Shown: positions 1 through 8,356 of the stretch, piece by piece
Numbering within the stretch: the first letter of the stretch is position 1
Layout: every line of letters begins with the position of its first letter
From: SAR86 cluster bacterium
GTDB taxonomy: Bacteria > Pseudomonadota > Gammaproteobacteria > Pseudomonadales > Azotimanducaceae
Reading direction: 5' to 3'
NCBI GenBank assembly: GCA_013204195.1
Contig: JABMOJ010000298.1
Coordinates: 1-15,116 of the forward strand
Length of the DNA stretch: 15,116 nt
Notes under the pieces: model-generated
The model's database searches: none
Told to the model about the DNA's origin: nothing
Seen by the model: only the letters and a program-made list of their open reading frames with translations
Program-made: the position numbers and the translations under genes

Positions 1-1916
1 AAGCCGACATCGCCGCAAATTAGGTGATCCATGGCCTTCTCTGTGACCATATCGCTGATGACGCGCTCAATTGCGTTTTGCTGGTCGGGTGTCTCCTCAA
101 AGGGAAAAGTTGCCGCGAATTCTTCATAAGCCTCATCGGGCTCAGGAAAAGCGAAGCCTTTCTTCGCCTCTCGGCGCGCATAAATGTTCAGTAACTCTGC
201 GGCAACATCCCGCACCTGCTCGGCAGCCTTCCGTTTGGCTTTCTCCCAGGTATCTCCACCGAGTTTGTGCAGTGGTGCAAGAGTCTCATCAGCGGCAGCG
301 TAACGGGAAATTAGGTGTAGCGCCGAGACCGGGACATATAGGCGCGCATCATTTTGATAGCCGAGGGTCAGAAACTCGGTTTCCTGATTGTCGATTGATA
401 GCGTTTGCAGGCCAAGATAGCGGCCGACGCCGTGATCGATATGAACCACGGGTGAATCTATGTGCAATTCCGTCAGGCTCTTGATGACCGGCTCGGCCGC
501 ATTGTCTTTCTGTCGATCACGCCGACGTTTCTGCAGCACATGTTGGCCAAACAATTGTTGTTCCGTGAGCACCAGTAGATTCGATGCTGGCAATAGCAGG
601 CCGCGTTCCATCGGCGCAACGGCAAGCTGAACGGCGGCCGAATGACTCAAAAACTCATGCCAGCTGTCGACAATTTGAGTGTTGATGTGATGGCGACCAA
701 GCAGTTCGTCGACAACCTCTCTACGACCGTTGGATTCGGTGATAATCAGGATCTTCAGGGCTGGCTGTTTGAGTAATAACTGAAGTTTTTCCAGTGGCTG
801 CTGGCCGCGCTCGATGATTGCCACATCAGGCAATTGGGCAAAGCTGAATTGATCACCCTGTTGATGACTGGCTTCTTTGATTTCGATTCTTGGTCGCAAG
901 TTACAAGCTGTTAACAGCTGATCGGCGGACAATAAAATCTCTTCCGGAGGCAGGATGGGTTTTTCGATATCATAGCGCAGGCTCTCGAAGCGGCTCTCGG
1001 CGTCGCGCCAATGGCGGCGGAGTGTGGCGTCGATGTCTTCGCTGACGACCAGAGCGCCTTCTGGCAGATAGTCAAATAGGGTTGCGGAGGATTCAAAGAA
1101 CAACGGCAGATAGTATTCGACGCCTGCGGGTGATAACCCCTGAGAAATATCCTGGTAAATAGGACAGCGGCGGGGATCTGAGTGGAATTTTAGATGCCAG
1201 GCATCTTGGAACCGATTGATCGCCGCAGTGGTTAGTGGGTATTCTCTGGCGGGCAGGAGTCGAACACTGGTGACCTTGTTGACGGATAATTGGGTTTCCG
1301 GGTCGAAGGTCCGCAGCGACTCGATCTCGTCATCAAACAAATCCAGCCGGTAGGGGTGGTCAGTGCCCATGGGAAAGACATCCATGATCGCGCCACGCAC
1401 CGCAAATTCGCCGTGTTCAAGGACCGTTTCAACACAGCGATAAGCCGCTGACTCGAGTTGGCGGCGCATATCTTTGATGTCGAATTTCTGGCCGACATCG
1501 AGTACCAGACTGCTGCCCAGGGAAAAAGATGGTGGGGCAATCTTGTGCATGAGGGTCGTCGCGGGCACTACCAAGGCGCCGGCGGTCATGCTCGGCAACT
1601 GGTTAAGGATCCGCAGGCGTTCAGAAATGATGTCTTGATGGGGTGAGAAGTTGTCATACACCAAGGTTTCCCAGTCGGGAAACAGTTGCACCAAGTTTGA
1701 CGGCTCTACGCCGGCAGCGTTGAGAAAGAAATTGAGCTCGTGATAGATGCGCTCGGCAGACTGCATGTCGGCAGCAACCACCAGGCAAAATTGTTGTTCC
1801 TGGGCTATCGTCTCGGCGATCAGCAAAGAGGAAGCGCTGCCTGGTAGGTTGCTCCAGTGACGCCGGTCCCCGGATTGTCTGGGAATCGTCAATGGACCGA
1901 TAAGCGAGCTTGTCAT
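1..1916 (-). CDS. mfd: Transcription-repair coupling factor Mfd (N-terminal part, cut by window edge)
   Basis: Mfd removes RNA polymerase stalled at DNA lesions and recruits UvrA for nucleotide excision repair. The reverse-strand reading frame is open from the ATG at 1916 to the window edge, giving 638 complete codons of a protein that is about 1150 residues in E. coli. The N-terminal third is the UvrB-like damage-recognition module and includes the conserved stretch DWETLVYDNFSPHQDIIS. The RNA polymerase-interacting domain starts near residue 489 (PVVHIDHGVGRY). The relay helix follows near 550-585 (LHKLGGDTWEKAKRKAAEQV), then the Q-motif TPDQ at 609-612. The last residues, GDVG at 635-638, are the start of the Walker A motif (GDVGFGKTE in E. 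coli). An in-frame ATG at 1934 would add six residues (MTQLLT); neither start has a clear Shine-Dalgarno, so the start is uncertain. Identity is secure from colinear recall of E. coli Mfd. Confidence 0.96.
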   Translation of the reverse strand, partial: MTSSLIGPLTIPRQSGDRRHWSNLPGSASSLLIAETIAQEQQFCLVVAADMQSAERIYHELNFFLNAAGVEPSNLVQLFPDWETLVYDNFSPHQDIISERLRILNQLPSMTAGALVVPATTLMHKIAPPSFSLGSSLVLDVGQKFDIKDMRRQLESAAYRCVETVLEHGEFAVRGAIMDVFPMGTDHPYRLDLFDDEIESLRTFDPETQLSVNKVTSVRLLPAREYPLTTAAINRFQDAWHLKFHSDPRRCPIYQDISQGLSPAGVEYYLPLFFESSATLFDYLPEGALVVSEDIDATLRRHWRDAESRFESLRYDIEKPILPPEEILLSADQLLTACNLRPRIEIKEASHQQGDQFSFAQLPDVAIIERGQQPLEKLQLLLKQPALKILIITESNGRREVVDELLGRHHINTQIVDSWHEFLSHSAAVQLAVAPMERGLLLPASNLLVLTEQQLFGQHVLQKRRRDRQKDNAAEPVIKSLTELHIDSPVVHIDHGVGRYLGLQTLSIDNQETEFLTLGYQNDARLYVPVSALHLISRYAAADETLAPLHKLGGDTWEKAKRKAAEQVRDVAAELLNIYARREAKKGFAFPEPDEAYEEFAATFPFEETPDQQNAIERVISDMVTEKAMDHLICGDVG

Positions 1917-1991
1917 AGTCAATAGCTGTGTCATTTGGGCGGGGGTGAAGGTTACTATCTGCTACTCGTAAAGCAAAGAGCCGGGAACGAA

Positions 1992-3050
1992 ATGCGCTAT
2001 CTAATCCTCTTGTTGCTGCTGAGTAGTCTGTTCCTGGCTGGCTTCGTCGCTGGTTGGTGGCTGAGAGACACCCAACCGGCTGTAGCGGGTTGGGATGAAG
2101 CGCGGAGTCAGGTGAACTCGACAGTTCCTGACTTGCGTGCTGTAGCCCCGTTTGAAGTTCGTGGGCTTGGGCCGTTGTTACCGAGTGCGGCAGCTTTACA
2201 GGTCATCAATCGCCTCGCAATAGAGGCTCGGGGGCCGGCTTATTTGGCCTACCTTGAGGAGTTCGGCGATGATTACGGCGTGTTGAGGGTCCTGGCAGCG
2301 CTGGCGCGGGATGGGGGGGTATGTCAGTTGTCTATCAGCTACCTGCTGCGCGCCGCATTGGTGGTGCCAGCCGGCGTTCAGCAAGAAGGTTTGGAAGCCG
2401 AGCTAGCCCGAGTCACTGATACTTGTGCTCGAAGTTTGGTTGGTCTGCAGCGCTATGCGGACCTAGATCGAATCTACGAAAGCATTACCTTGGCTCTGCC
2501 GGAACTCAGTGATTACTTTATGGCGTTAGGTCTATTGCGGATCCAGGCGGGCAACCCGGAGGCCGCGCTGTCGGCGCTAGCTCAGATCCAAAATCATGGT
2601 CGTCTCGGCGCCCAGTCTCGTCACCTGATGGCTGGCATAGATGCTAATCGGGTTGATGAGCCCGCCGCCCTGGAAGCGCTGCCTCTGATCGTGAGCGGGG
2701 GTCAGCTGTTGGTTAAAGCGTTTTTGGATAATCACGAGCCGGTGACTCTAATGATCGATACGGGAGCCGCCATGACGATTCTACAGCCGCAGTTGTTGGA
2801 CCGTCTGGGTTATGATCTCAATGGTCGACAAGCCTATTTCTCAACGGCCAATGGCGTGGTGCAAGCGCCTGTGGTCGCGATCAATCGACTGGCGCTAGGG
2901 CAGATAGGTATTGATCAGTTGTCTGTAGGCGCGCTGAGCTTGCAGTTGGCTGAGGGCGTCGATGGACTGCTCGGCATGAATTTTCTGCGCCGCTATCAGT
3001 TTCGAATCGACCAGGATCGGGGGCTGCTATATTTGGATCATCTGCGTTAG
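1992..3050 (+). CDS. Membrane-anchored retropepsin-like aspartic protease with helical N-terminal region
   Basis: A 352-residue protein starting at ATG 1992. The frame is open back to a TTG at 1935, but that would put 19 residues before the hydrophobic segment, and ATG 1992 opens directly with the signal-anchor (MRYLILLLLLSSLFLAGFVAG, followed by WWLRD), so I chose it. Residues of about 60-230 are Ala/Leu-rich and look like TPR-type helical repeats (for example MALGLLRIQAGNPEAALSAL). The C-terminal 120 residues carry the catalytic signature MIDTGAAMT with Asp256, and the clan AA motif GLLGMNFLRRY at 325-335, typical of single-lobed bacterial retropepsins that work as dimers. The protease part should face the periplasm if the N-terminus is an uncleaved anchor. 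The gene diverges from mfd with about 75 bases between starts. Substrate and role are unknown to me; the fold assignment is firm, activity is inferred. Confidence 0.85.
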   Translation: MRYLILLLLLSSLFLAGFVAGWWLRDTQPAVAGWDEARSQVNSTVPDLRAVAPFEVRGLGPLLPSAAALQVINRLAIEARGPAYLAYLEEFGDDYGVLRVLAALARDGGVCQLSISYLLRAALVVPAGVQQEGLEAELARVTDTCARSLVGLQRYADLDRIYESITLALPELSDYFMALGLLRIQAGNPEAALSALAQIQNHGRLGAQSRHLMAGIDANRVDEPAALEALPLIVSGGQLLVKAFLDNHEPVTLMIDTGAAMTILQPQLLDRLGYDLNGRQAYFSTANGVVQAPVVAINRLALGQIGIDQLSVGALSLQLAEGVDGLLGMNFLRRYQFRIDQDRGLLYLDHLR

Positions 3051-3067
3051 GCCCCCTAAATTTGCCC

Positions 3068-3077
3068 TTTCGCGAAA
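3068..3077. repeat. Perfect 10-bp palindrome TTTCGCGAAA
   Basis: TTTCGCGAAA lies 18 bases after the stop of the protease gene, in the 132-base gap before the GAPDH-like gene, and is followed by ATTTTC. It could be an operator half of the downstream promoter region or a weak 3'-end hairpin. The sequence alone does not decide, and the stem is too short for a convincing terminator. Confidence 0.35.
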
Positions 3078-3115
3078 TTTTCTCCCGTGTTTCGCCCACT
3101 TTGGGAATTCTAAGA

Positions 3116-3144
3116 TTGCGTTGAGGGCGTCAAAATCCGATAAT
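3116..3144 (+). promoter_or_regulatory. Candidate sigma70 promoter for the GAPDH-like gene
   Basis: TTGCGT at 3116-3121 and GATAAT at 3139-3144 are separated by 17 bases. The -10 matches the consensus at five of six positions and the -35 at three of six. Transcription would begin about 30 bases before the GTG start of the GAPDH-like gene. This is a pattern call only. Confidence 0.4.
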
Positions 3145-3170
3145 GCGCGCCGTTGAAATCATCATTTTGA

Positions 3171-3176
3171 AAGGAG
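3171..3176 (+). promoter_or_regulatory. Ribosome binding site fixing the GTG start of the GAPDH-like gene
   Basis: AAGGAG sits six bases before the GTG at 3183. It is one of the strongest Shine-Dalgarno sequences in the window and supports the long form of the protein, including its N-terminal extension. Confidence 0.8.
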
Positions 3177-3182
3177 TTTCCT

Positions 3183-4685
3183 GTGGCACGACCTGGTCTT
3201 GAAGGCGTTTTCGCCGACTGGAAAGAACGCGAAGCTTTAGCCGAAGCCATGATCCCTATGATTGGGGGCTTATATCGGCGTAATGTGGTGATCTACATTC
3301 ATGGCCTGCCCTTGTATAACCAGTCAGTGATTGAACTGATGAAGGCGCACCGTTTCGTTCGTCAGATGGAGAAAAATGAAGTCTCGGAGTTCGAAACCTA
3401 TCCGATTCTTGAATGCTTGTGCGCGCTAGATCTGGGTCCGGCCCATATCGATATTGGTAAGCTGACGTCACAATTCATGGTCGATAATGGCGGCCTTTCC
3501 TCCGAAGCTTATGTCAAGCGCGCCTGCGAAGACATCATTGGTAGAACCGACACCATCTCCCACGAGCCAATGGATGTGGTGATCTATGGATTTGGCCGAA
3601 TTGGCCGTCTTGCGACTCGCTTATTGATTGAAAAAACCGGTGGGGGTCAGAATTTAGTGCCAAGAGCGGTAGTTCTGCGGCCGCCGAAGGATCCCGTTCT
3701 CGATTTAAATCGACGTGCCAGCTTGCTGCGTCGAGACTCTATCCATGGTGGTTTCAAGGGCACCATTCGAGTCGATGAGGAAAATCACGTGCTGGTCTGC
3801 AACGGTAATGTGATTCATTTTATCTATGCCTCTGACCCATCTTCGATCGATTACACGCAGTACGGCATTAAGAATGCCTTGGTGATTGACAGTTCTGGTG
3901 TTTGGCGCGATGAAGAGGGCCTCTCACAACATCTGAAAAGCCCCGGTGTGGCTAAGGTGTTGTTGACCACCGCGGGAAAGGGCAGTATCAAGAATATTGT
4001 TGCTGGGGTGAATTCAGACACGATCGGGGTTGATGAAAAGATCATTGCGGCGGCGTCCTGTACGACCAATGCCATCGTCCCAGTGCTGAAATGCATCCAG
4101 GAACAGTTTGGTATTGAACACGGGCATATGGAGACGGTTCATGCCTACACGGATGACCAGAATTTGCACGACAATATACATTCTAAGGAGCGCCGCGGGC
4201 GCAGTGCGCCACTCAATATGGTGTTGACAGAGTCGAACGCCACCAGCGCAGTGGGCAAATTGCTGCCTGAGTTGGCCGGTAAGCTCACTGGTAATTCCAT
4301 TCGCGTACCGGTGCCTAACGTGTCCATGGCTATTTTGAACCTGTCGTTGTCGGTGGAAACCACCCGCGAAGAGCTGAATGGTTTTTTACGGAATGTGTCG
4401 TTGAGTTCGACACTACAACGCCAGGTGGGCTATACGATCTCCAACGAGGTGGTATCGTCTGATTTCGTCGGCGACCGGCATGCGGGCACGGTTGATGCCG
4501 AGGCAACTATCGTCGATGGCAAGCAAGTGGTCGTCTATGTCTGGTACGACAATGAGTTTGGCTATACCTGTCAGGTGGTTCGAGTGGGGCAAAAAATGGC
4601 TAACATCCGCTACCCGATTATCCCTTTGCAATCTCTGAGTCTGGATTCGACGACTGGCTTGGCAACAAGTGAGGCAAAAATTTAA
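3183..4685 (+). CDS. Glyceraldehyde-3-phosphate dehydrogenase homologue with N-terminal extension
   Basis: GAPDH homologue of 500 residues; classical enzymes are about 335. It should oxidise glyceraldehyde 3-phosphate with NAD(P)+ and phosphate in the cytoplasm. Residues 1-128 are an extra N-terminal region unlike the catalytic domains. The Rossmann motif GFGRIGR is at 136-142, the active-site SCTTN at 292-296 with Cys293, the partner His320, the substrate Arg374 in RVPVPNVS, and WYDNEFGY at 454-461. Near the phosphate site the usual Ser-Thr-Gly-Ala-Ala reads ESNAT at 350-354, and the usual SAPS loop is TTAGKG at 262-267. The nucleotide-binding strand is followed by VVLRPPKD, a two-residue insertion relative to the VVAIND type, so cofactor preference cannot be called. 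A similarly extended GAPDH lies between mfd and nqr in Pseudomonas, from memory. Start GTG 3183 is set by a strong ribosome binding site. Confidence 0.92.
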   Translation: MARPGLEGVFADWKEREALAEAMIPMIGGLYRRNVVIYIHGLPLYNQSVIELMKAHRFVRQMEKNEVSEFETYPILECLCALDLGPAHIDIGKLTSQFMVDNGGLSSEAYVKRACEDIIGRTDTISHEPMDVVIYGFGRIGRLATRLLIEKTGGGQNLVPRAVVLRPPKDPVLDLNRRASLLRRDSIHGGFKGTIRVDEENHVLVCNGNVIHFIYASDPSSIDYTQYGIKNALVIDSSGVWRDEEGLSQHLKSPGVAKVLLTTAGKGSIKNIVAGVNSDTIGVDEKIIAAASCTTNAIVPVLKCIQEQFGIEHGHMETVHAYTDDQNLHDNIHSKERRGRSAPLNMVLTESNATSAVGKLLPELAGKLTGNSIRVPVPNVSMAILNLSLSVETTREELNGFLRNVSLSSTLQRQVGYTISNEVVSSDFVGDRHAGTVDAEATIVDGKQVVVYVWYDNEFGYTCQVVRVGQKMANIRYPIIPLQSLSLDSTTGLATSEAKI

Positions 4686-4781
4686 GGGTCTTAGCGACTA
4701 AGTTTGACGGCTGAAAGATCCCTGCGGCCTCGGCTTGTCGTCTTTGATGAACAAAAAAACCGACATTAAACTGCCAGAGAG

Positions 4782-4810
4782 TGGATTAAAGTTGAGTGTA
4801 TCACTATAAT
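4782..4810 (+). promoter_or_regulatory. Candidate promoter of the nqr operon
   Basis: TATAAT at 4805-4810 is a perfect -10 hexamer. The best -35 at 17-base spacing is TGGATT (4782-4787), only three of six matches, so a transcription activator may be needed or the promoter may lie elsewhere. The distance to nqrA (about 165 bases from the predicted +1) implies a long 5' leader. Confidence 0.35.
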
Positions 4811-4894
4811 CTTCGGCGCCTGATGGGGCTGGGTTTGAGATTGATGTCACTGTAGTTTGCAGGCATTTTTTGAAGTTAGCTTGCGAAGTCGGCA

Positions 4895-4984
4895 ATGAAT
4901 AAGTACAAGTTTTATGCAGGCCATCGGAAGCGATTGACAGCTTCCTTAAACTCTCATCGTCAAGATTGGTTGTTAGGTAGCTGA
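4895..4984 (+). CDS. Candidate 29-codon leader ORF coupled to nqrA
   Basis: An ATG at 4895 opens a 29-residue reading frame, basic in composition (eight Lys/Arg and three His), beginning [13 protein letters not shown]. Its TGA at 4982-4984 shares one base with the nqrA ATG (TGATG), the usual geometry of translational coupling. The region before its start has only a weak GAAG at 4885-4888 as ribosome binding site. An inverted repeat (4926-4945) lies within the frame, so a ribosome reading it would open that hairpin. It resembles no protein known to me, and a 29-codon frame can occur by chance. Confidence 0.25.
   Translation: MNKYKFYAGHRKRLTASLNSHRQDWLLGS
4926..4945 (+). repeat. Inverted repeat GGAAGC-N8-GCTTCC upstream of nqrA
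   Basis: A perfect 6-bp stem with an 8-base loop (GATTGACA), followed by TTAAA. It ends 38 bases before the nqrA start and lies in the presumed mRNA leader. It could be an RNA hairpin or a protein-binding dyad; the function is unknown. Confidence 0.5.
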
Positions 4985-6327
4985 TGATTAAGACAAAAAA
5001 AGGGCTTAACTTGCCCATCGCGGGTAGCCCTCAGCAAACGATCGAGGTGAGCCGTCCGGCCCGCAGCGTTGCATTAGTCGGATTTGACTATCCAGGTTTG
5101 AAACCGACCATGGAAGTCGCCGTCGGTGATCGGGTGGTCACGGGTCAGCTGTTATTTACTGACAAGAAGACACCCGGTATTCAGTTCACAGCACCCGCCT
5201 GCGGTACTGTCAGCGCGATTAATCGTGGCGCCAAACGCGTCTTCCAATCACTGGTAATTGACGTCGAAGCGGGTGACGCTAAGCAGTTTGCCAGTTATAC
5301 CGCCGCGCAATTGAAGGATCTAGGTCGGGCTCAGGTTGTCGAGCAATTGATCGAATCTGGTGAGTGGACTGCCATCCGCACTCGACCCTTTAACAAAATT
5401 CCCGCAGCAGACACGCAGCCCGAGGCGTTGTTTATCACGGCGATTGATACGCGTCCTTTGTGCGCAGACCCCCAGATCATTATTCAAGAGCAGCCCGCAG
5501 CCTTCAGTGCCGGGCTGGAAGTGCTGGCGACGCTGACAACAGGCAAAGTTTTTGTTTGTCAGGCGGCCGGTGCCAAGCTCCCGACAGCAGACAATAGCCG
5601 AATCCAGCATGAAGAATTTTCCGGTCCTCACCCAGCAGGACTGGTGGGCACCCATATCCACTTTTTAGCCCCCGTAAATGAAAATAAAACCGTCTGGCAT
5701 GTGGGCTATCAGGATGTGATCGCTATCGGCCATCTGTTTCTCACCGGTAGCCTATATACCGAGCGAGTCGTGGCGCTCGGCGGTCCCGGTGTCGCCCAGC
5801 CGCGCTTGTTACGTACCTGTCGCGGCGCCAGTATTGATGAACTCACCGCGGGAGAACTCAACCCGGGCACACTGCGGGTGATCAGCGGTTCAGTGTTCGA
5901 TGGCCGAACGGCTGTGACAACGGTGGCCTATCTGGGTCGATACCATGGGCTGGTGTCGGCACTCGAGGAAGGTACCCAACGACAGTTCATGGGTTATCTG
6001 ACGCCGGGAATGGATAAGTTTACTTTGACCAAGCTCTACGGCGCGGCATTACTGGGCGCTAAAAACCTGATGTTCACCACGTCTACCGGTGGCAGTCAAA
6101 GAGCGATGGTGCCGATGGGTACCTTTGAGCAGGTGATGCCTATGGATATCCTGCCAACGCAACTGTTGCGAGCTCTGCTGGTGAAAGACATTGAAACTGC
6201 CATTCAGCTTGGCTGTCTGGAGTTAGACGAAGAGGACCTGGCGCTGTGTACCTTTGCATGTCCCGGTAAGTATGAATATGGGCCCTATTTGCGGGAAATG
6301 CTCACGCTCATAGAGGCGGAGGGATAA
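4984..6327 (+). CDS. nqrA: Na+-translocating NADH:quinone reductase subunit A
   Basis: NqrA is a peripheral cytoplasmic subunit of Na+-NQR, contacting NqrB near the quinone-reducing end. The protein has 447 residues, about the length of Vibrio NqrA, and aligns throughout: [12 protein letters not shown] at the start, [15 protein letters not shown] near 60-74, RTRPFNKIP near 132, [15 protein letters not shown] near 215, LGRYHG, and the C-terminal [20 protein letters not shown]. The ATG at 4984 has AGG at 4975-4977 as ribosome binding site and overlaps the stop of a short upstream frame. It is the first gene of six; nqrB follows after six bases. No key region is missing. Confidence 0.97.
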   Translation: MIKTKKGLNLPIAGSPQQTIEVSRPARSVALVGFDYPGLKPTMEVAVGDRVVTGQLLFTDKKTPGIQFTAPACGTVSAINRGAKRVFQSLVIDVEAGDAKQFASYTAAQLKDLGRAQVVEQLIESGEWTAIRTRPFNKIPAADTQPEALFITAIDTRPLCADPQIIIQEQPAAFSAGLEVLATLTTGKVFVCQAAGAKLPTADNSRIQHEEFSGPHPAGLVGTHIHFLAPVNENKTVWHVGYQDVIAIGHLFLTGSLYTERVVALGGPGVAQPRLLRTCRGASIDELTAGELNPGTLRVISGSVFDGRTAVTTVAYLGRYHGLVSALEEGTQRQFMGYLTPGMDKFTLTKLYGAALLGAKNLMFTTSTGGSQRAMVPMGTFEQVMPMDILPTQLLRALLVKDIETAIQLGCLELDEEDLALCTFACPGKYEYGPYLREMLTLIEAEG

Positions 6328-6333
6328 GAGCCA

Positions 6334-7539
6334 ATGTCTATAAGAACCTTATTAGATAGTGTAGAACACCATTTCGTCGACGGCGGTAAGTTCGTAAAAC
6401 TGTTTCCGTTGTATGAAGCAGTGGATACGATTTTTTATACGCCCGGACAGGTGACCGTTAGTGCCTCTCATGTTCGAGATGCGGTTGATCTCAAGCGCAT
6501 CATGATTACTGTCTGGCTCTGTGCGTTTTTCCCGATGTTCGCTGGTATGTACCACACAGGTCTGCAAGCCAACCTGGCGATGGACGCCATGGGTATCGAA
6601 TCTTTGGCCGGCTGGCGCGGCTGGATCGTTGAATCTGTGGCCGGCTATGACGCCACCAATTGGTGGGATAGCCTAGTTTATGGTGCGGTGTTCTTTATCC
6701 CGATCTATATGGTGACGTTTTGTGTGGGCGGTTTTTGGGAGGTGTTATTTGCCTCTAAGCGTGGTCACGAGATCAATGAAGGCTTTTTTGTCACCAGTAT
6801 TTTGTTTGCCCTGACGTTGCCCGCATCCATTCCCCTATGGCAGGTTGCGGTGGGGATTTCCTTCGGCATCGTGATAGGTAAAGAAATCTTTGGTGGTACG
6901 GGTAAAAACTTCCTCAATCCGGCACTAACGGGTCGTGCATTTCTGTATTTCGCCTACCCAGCGCAAATGTCTGGCGATGCCGTGTGGACCGCGGTCGATG
7001 GTTATAGTGGCGCCACAGCATTGGGTATCGCCGCCTTGAATGGCCTGGAGGGGGTTGTCTCGAGTGGGATTACCTGGATGGATGCCTTCTTCGGTAGTGT
7101 CCCGGGTTCCGTGGGCGAGACTTCGACGCTGGCTATTTTGATCGGTGGTTTCTTCTTATTGCTAACGCGTACGGCCTCCTGGCGGATCGTCCTCGGCGTA
7201 CTGCTGGGCATGGTGGCCATGTCGACGCTCTTTAACGTGGTGGGTTCCGACTCGAACCCCATGTTCGCTTTGCCCTGGTACTGGCATCTGGTGTTAGGTG
7301 GGTTTGCTTTTGGTATGATTTTTATGGCAACAGACCCGGTTTCGGCGTCTATGACGAATACCGGCAAGTGGTACTACGGCGGTCTCATTGGTGTGATGGC
7401 AGTTCTGATACGGGTCGTGAACCCAGCATTTCCGGAAGGCATCATGCTCGCCATATTGTTTGCCAATCTGTTTGCACCCCTGATCGATTGGTTCGTGGTC
7501 CAATCCAACGTCAAGAGGAGGTTGGCACGTCATGTCTGA
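6334..7539 (+). CDS. nqrB: Na+-translocating NADH:quinone reductase subunit B
   Basis: NqrB is a polytopic inner-membrane subunit carrying covalent FMN and riboflavin, and it takes part in Na+ transport and quinone reduction. It has 401 residues against 415 in Vibrio cholerae; the difference falls in the loop near residues 80-110. The flavinylation motif SGAT is at 225-228, with Thr228 as the FMN-phosphate acceptor. Other landmarks are [13 protein letters not shown] (45-57), VGGFWEVLF (131-139), [17 protein letters not shown] (187-203) and [15 protein letters not shown] (332-346). Several strongly hydrophobic segments fit the known multi-helix topology. The ribosome binding site GGAGGG (6318-6323) overlaps the end of nqrA, and its 3' end overlaps nqrC by eight bases. 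Confidence 0.97.
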   Translation: MSIRTLLDSVEHHFVDGGKFVKLFPLYEAVDTIFYTPGQVTVSASHVRDAVDLKRIMITVWLCAFFPMFAGMYHTGLQANLAMDAMGIESLAGWRGWIVESVAGYDATNWWDSLVYGAVFFIPIYMVTFCVGGFWEVLFASKRGHEINEGFFVTSILFALTLPASIPLWQVAVGISFGIVIGKEIFGGTGKNFLNPALTGRAFLYFAYPAQMSGDAVWTAVDGYSGATALGIAALNGLEGVVSSGITWMDAFFGSVPGSVGETSTLAILIGGFFLLLTRTASWRIVLGVLLGMVAMSTLFNVVGSDSNPMFALPWYWHLVLGGFAFGMIFMATDPVSASMTNTGKWYYGGLIGVMAVLIRVVNPAFPEGIMLAILFANLFAPLIDWFVVQSNVKRRLARHV

Positions 7540-8338
7540 TGCAACTTACGATAAAGACTCAATAAAGAACGTCGTGATGGTGGCCCTGGGTGTCTGTTTT
7601 GTTTGCGCCATCATCGTATCGATGGCTGCGGTCCAGCTGAAACCATTGCAAGTCGCGAACAAAGAGTTGGACCGGAACAAGAATATTTTGATCGCCGCCG
7701 GCCTGTTTCAACCTGGCGTGACCCAGATTGCCGAAATCGACACTCTGTTTGAGCAATTCACAGTCAAGGTTGTTGATCTTCAAGAGAAACGCTTTCTGAC
7801 GAACGCAGAAATCGTCGACGCTGGTATTGACGTCAAGAAGTATGATCAGCGAAAGGCGGCCAAGGATCCCAGTCAATCTATCGAGTTGGGTCAGCAGCGA
7901 GACATCGCGTCGATTAGTCGTCGCGCGCGTTACAGCGTCGCTTATCTGCTGGAACACAACGGCCAGCTCGATCGGATCGTCCTGCCTGTGCATGGCTATG
8001 GGTTGTGGTCGACGCTCTATGGCTTTATCGCCCTGGAGGGCGATGGTAACACCGTTGCCGGCATCACGTTTTACGAACAGAAAGAAACTGCTGGGCTGGG
8101 TGGCGAAGTGGATAACCCCGCCTGGAAGGGCTTGTGGCCTGGAAAATTAATCTATGCCAACGATAAAGTGGCGTTTGAAGTGGCTAAGGGTCCGGTTGAT
8201 CCTAAATCAAGTCGAGCACAGTATCAGGTTGACGGCTTGTCTGGCGCGACGCTGACCAGCCGCGGTGTCCAAAACCTGATCGCCTTCTGGATGGGTGAAG
8301 ATGGTTTTGGTCCAATACTCAAGAATTTACAAGGTTAA
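7532..8338 (+). CDS. nqrC: Na+-translocating NADH:quinone reductase subunit C
   Basis: NqrC carries a covalently bound FMN on a periplasmic domain anchored by one N-terminal helix (about residues 12-34). The acceptor motif SGAT is at 237-240, with Thr240 the modified residue, followed by [10 protein letters not shown]. Upstream, [14 protein letters not shown] (156-169) and [21 protein letters not shown] (185-205) are the FMN-binding-domain landmarks. At 268 residues it is of normal length. The start ATG 7532 has a strong ribosome binding site, AAGAGGAGG (7513-7521), lying inside nqrB, and the reading frames overlap by eight bases. Modification requires ApbE flavin transferase, which is not encoded in this window. 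Confidence 0.97.
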   Translation: MSDATYDKDSIKNVVMVALGVCFVCAIIVSMAAVQLKPLQVANKELDRNKNILIAAGLFQPGVTQIAEIDTLFEQFTVKVVDLQEKRFLTNAEIVDAGIDVKKYDQRKAAKDPSQSIELGQQRDIASISRRARYSVAYLLEHNGQLDRIVLPVHGYGLWSTLYGFIALEGDGNTVAGITFYEQKETAGLGGEVDNPAWKGLWPGKLIYANDKVAFEVAKGPVDPKSSRAQYQVDGLSGATLTSRGVQNLIAFWMGEDGFGPILKNLQG

Positions 8339-8344
8339 TCCGAC

Positions 8345-8349
8345 GGGAG
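8345..8349 (+). promoter_or_regulatory. Ribosome binding site deciding the nqrD start
   Basis: GGGAG at 8345-8349 is one base from the GTG at 8351, too close to work, and seven bases from the in-frame GTG at 8357. It therefore favours 8357 as the start of nqrD. Confidence 0.6.
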
Positions 8350-8356
8350 CGTGACT

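Larger units (their letters stand above)
4686..4983 (+). other. Leader region of the nqr operon
   Basis: This 298-base gap contains no recognisable gene of normal size. Just after the GAPDH stop is a small hairpin, CTTAG-CGA-CTAAG (4690-4702), too weak to call a terminator. A candidate -10 lies at 4805-4810, leaving a leader of about 165 bases. TGCAGGC occurs twice, at 4858-4864 (followed by A and a run of six T) and at 4915-4921. A 29-codon ORF ends on the nqrA start codon, and a GGAAGC/GCTTCC inverted repeat lies inside it. I recognise no known riboswitch in it. Confidence 0.5.

Noticed and set aside
71..484. 137-codon plus-strand frame
   Set aside because: It is fully antisense to mfd, has a composition unlike a real protein (many Arg, His and Pro), and no family is recognisable.
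1935..1991. TTG start giving a 19-residue longer aspartic protease
   Set aside because: The extra residues precede a textbook signal-anchor that begins at ATG 1992, and there is no good ribosome binding site for the TTG.
4690..4702. CTTAG-CGA-CTAAG hairpin after the GAPDH-like gene as a terminator
   Set aside because: The stem is only five A/T-rich pairs and is followed by just three T, so it is unlikely to terminate transcription alone.
4823..4855. 10-codon frame MGLGLRLMSL in the nqr leader
   Set aside because: No Shine-Dalgarno sequence, very short, and no repeated regulatory codons of an attenuator type.
4698..5018. 106-codon minus-strand frame across the nqr leader
   Set aside because: It runs antisense into nqrA, shows no domain or plausible ribosome binding site, and covers the presumed promoter.
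8351..8356. GTG at 8351 as the nqrD start
   Set aside because: Only one base separates it from GGGAG; the GTG at 8357 has seven. Kept as a possibility because it matches the Vibrio length.
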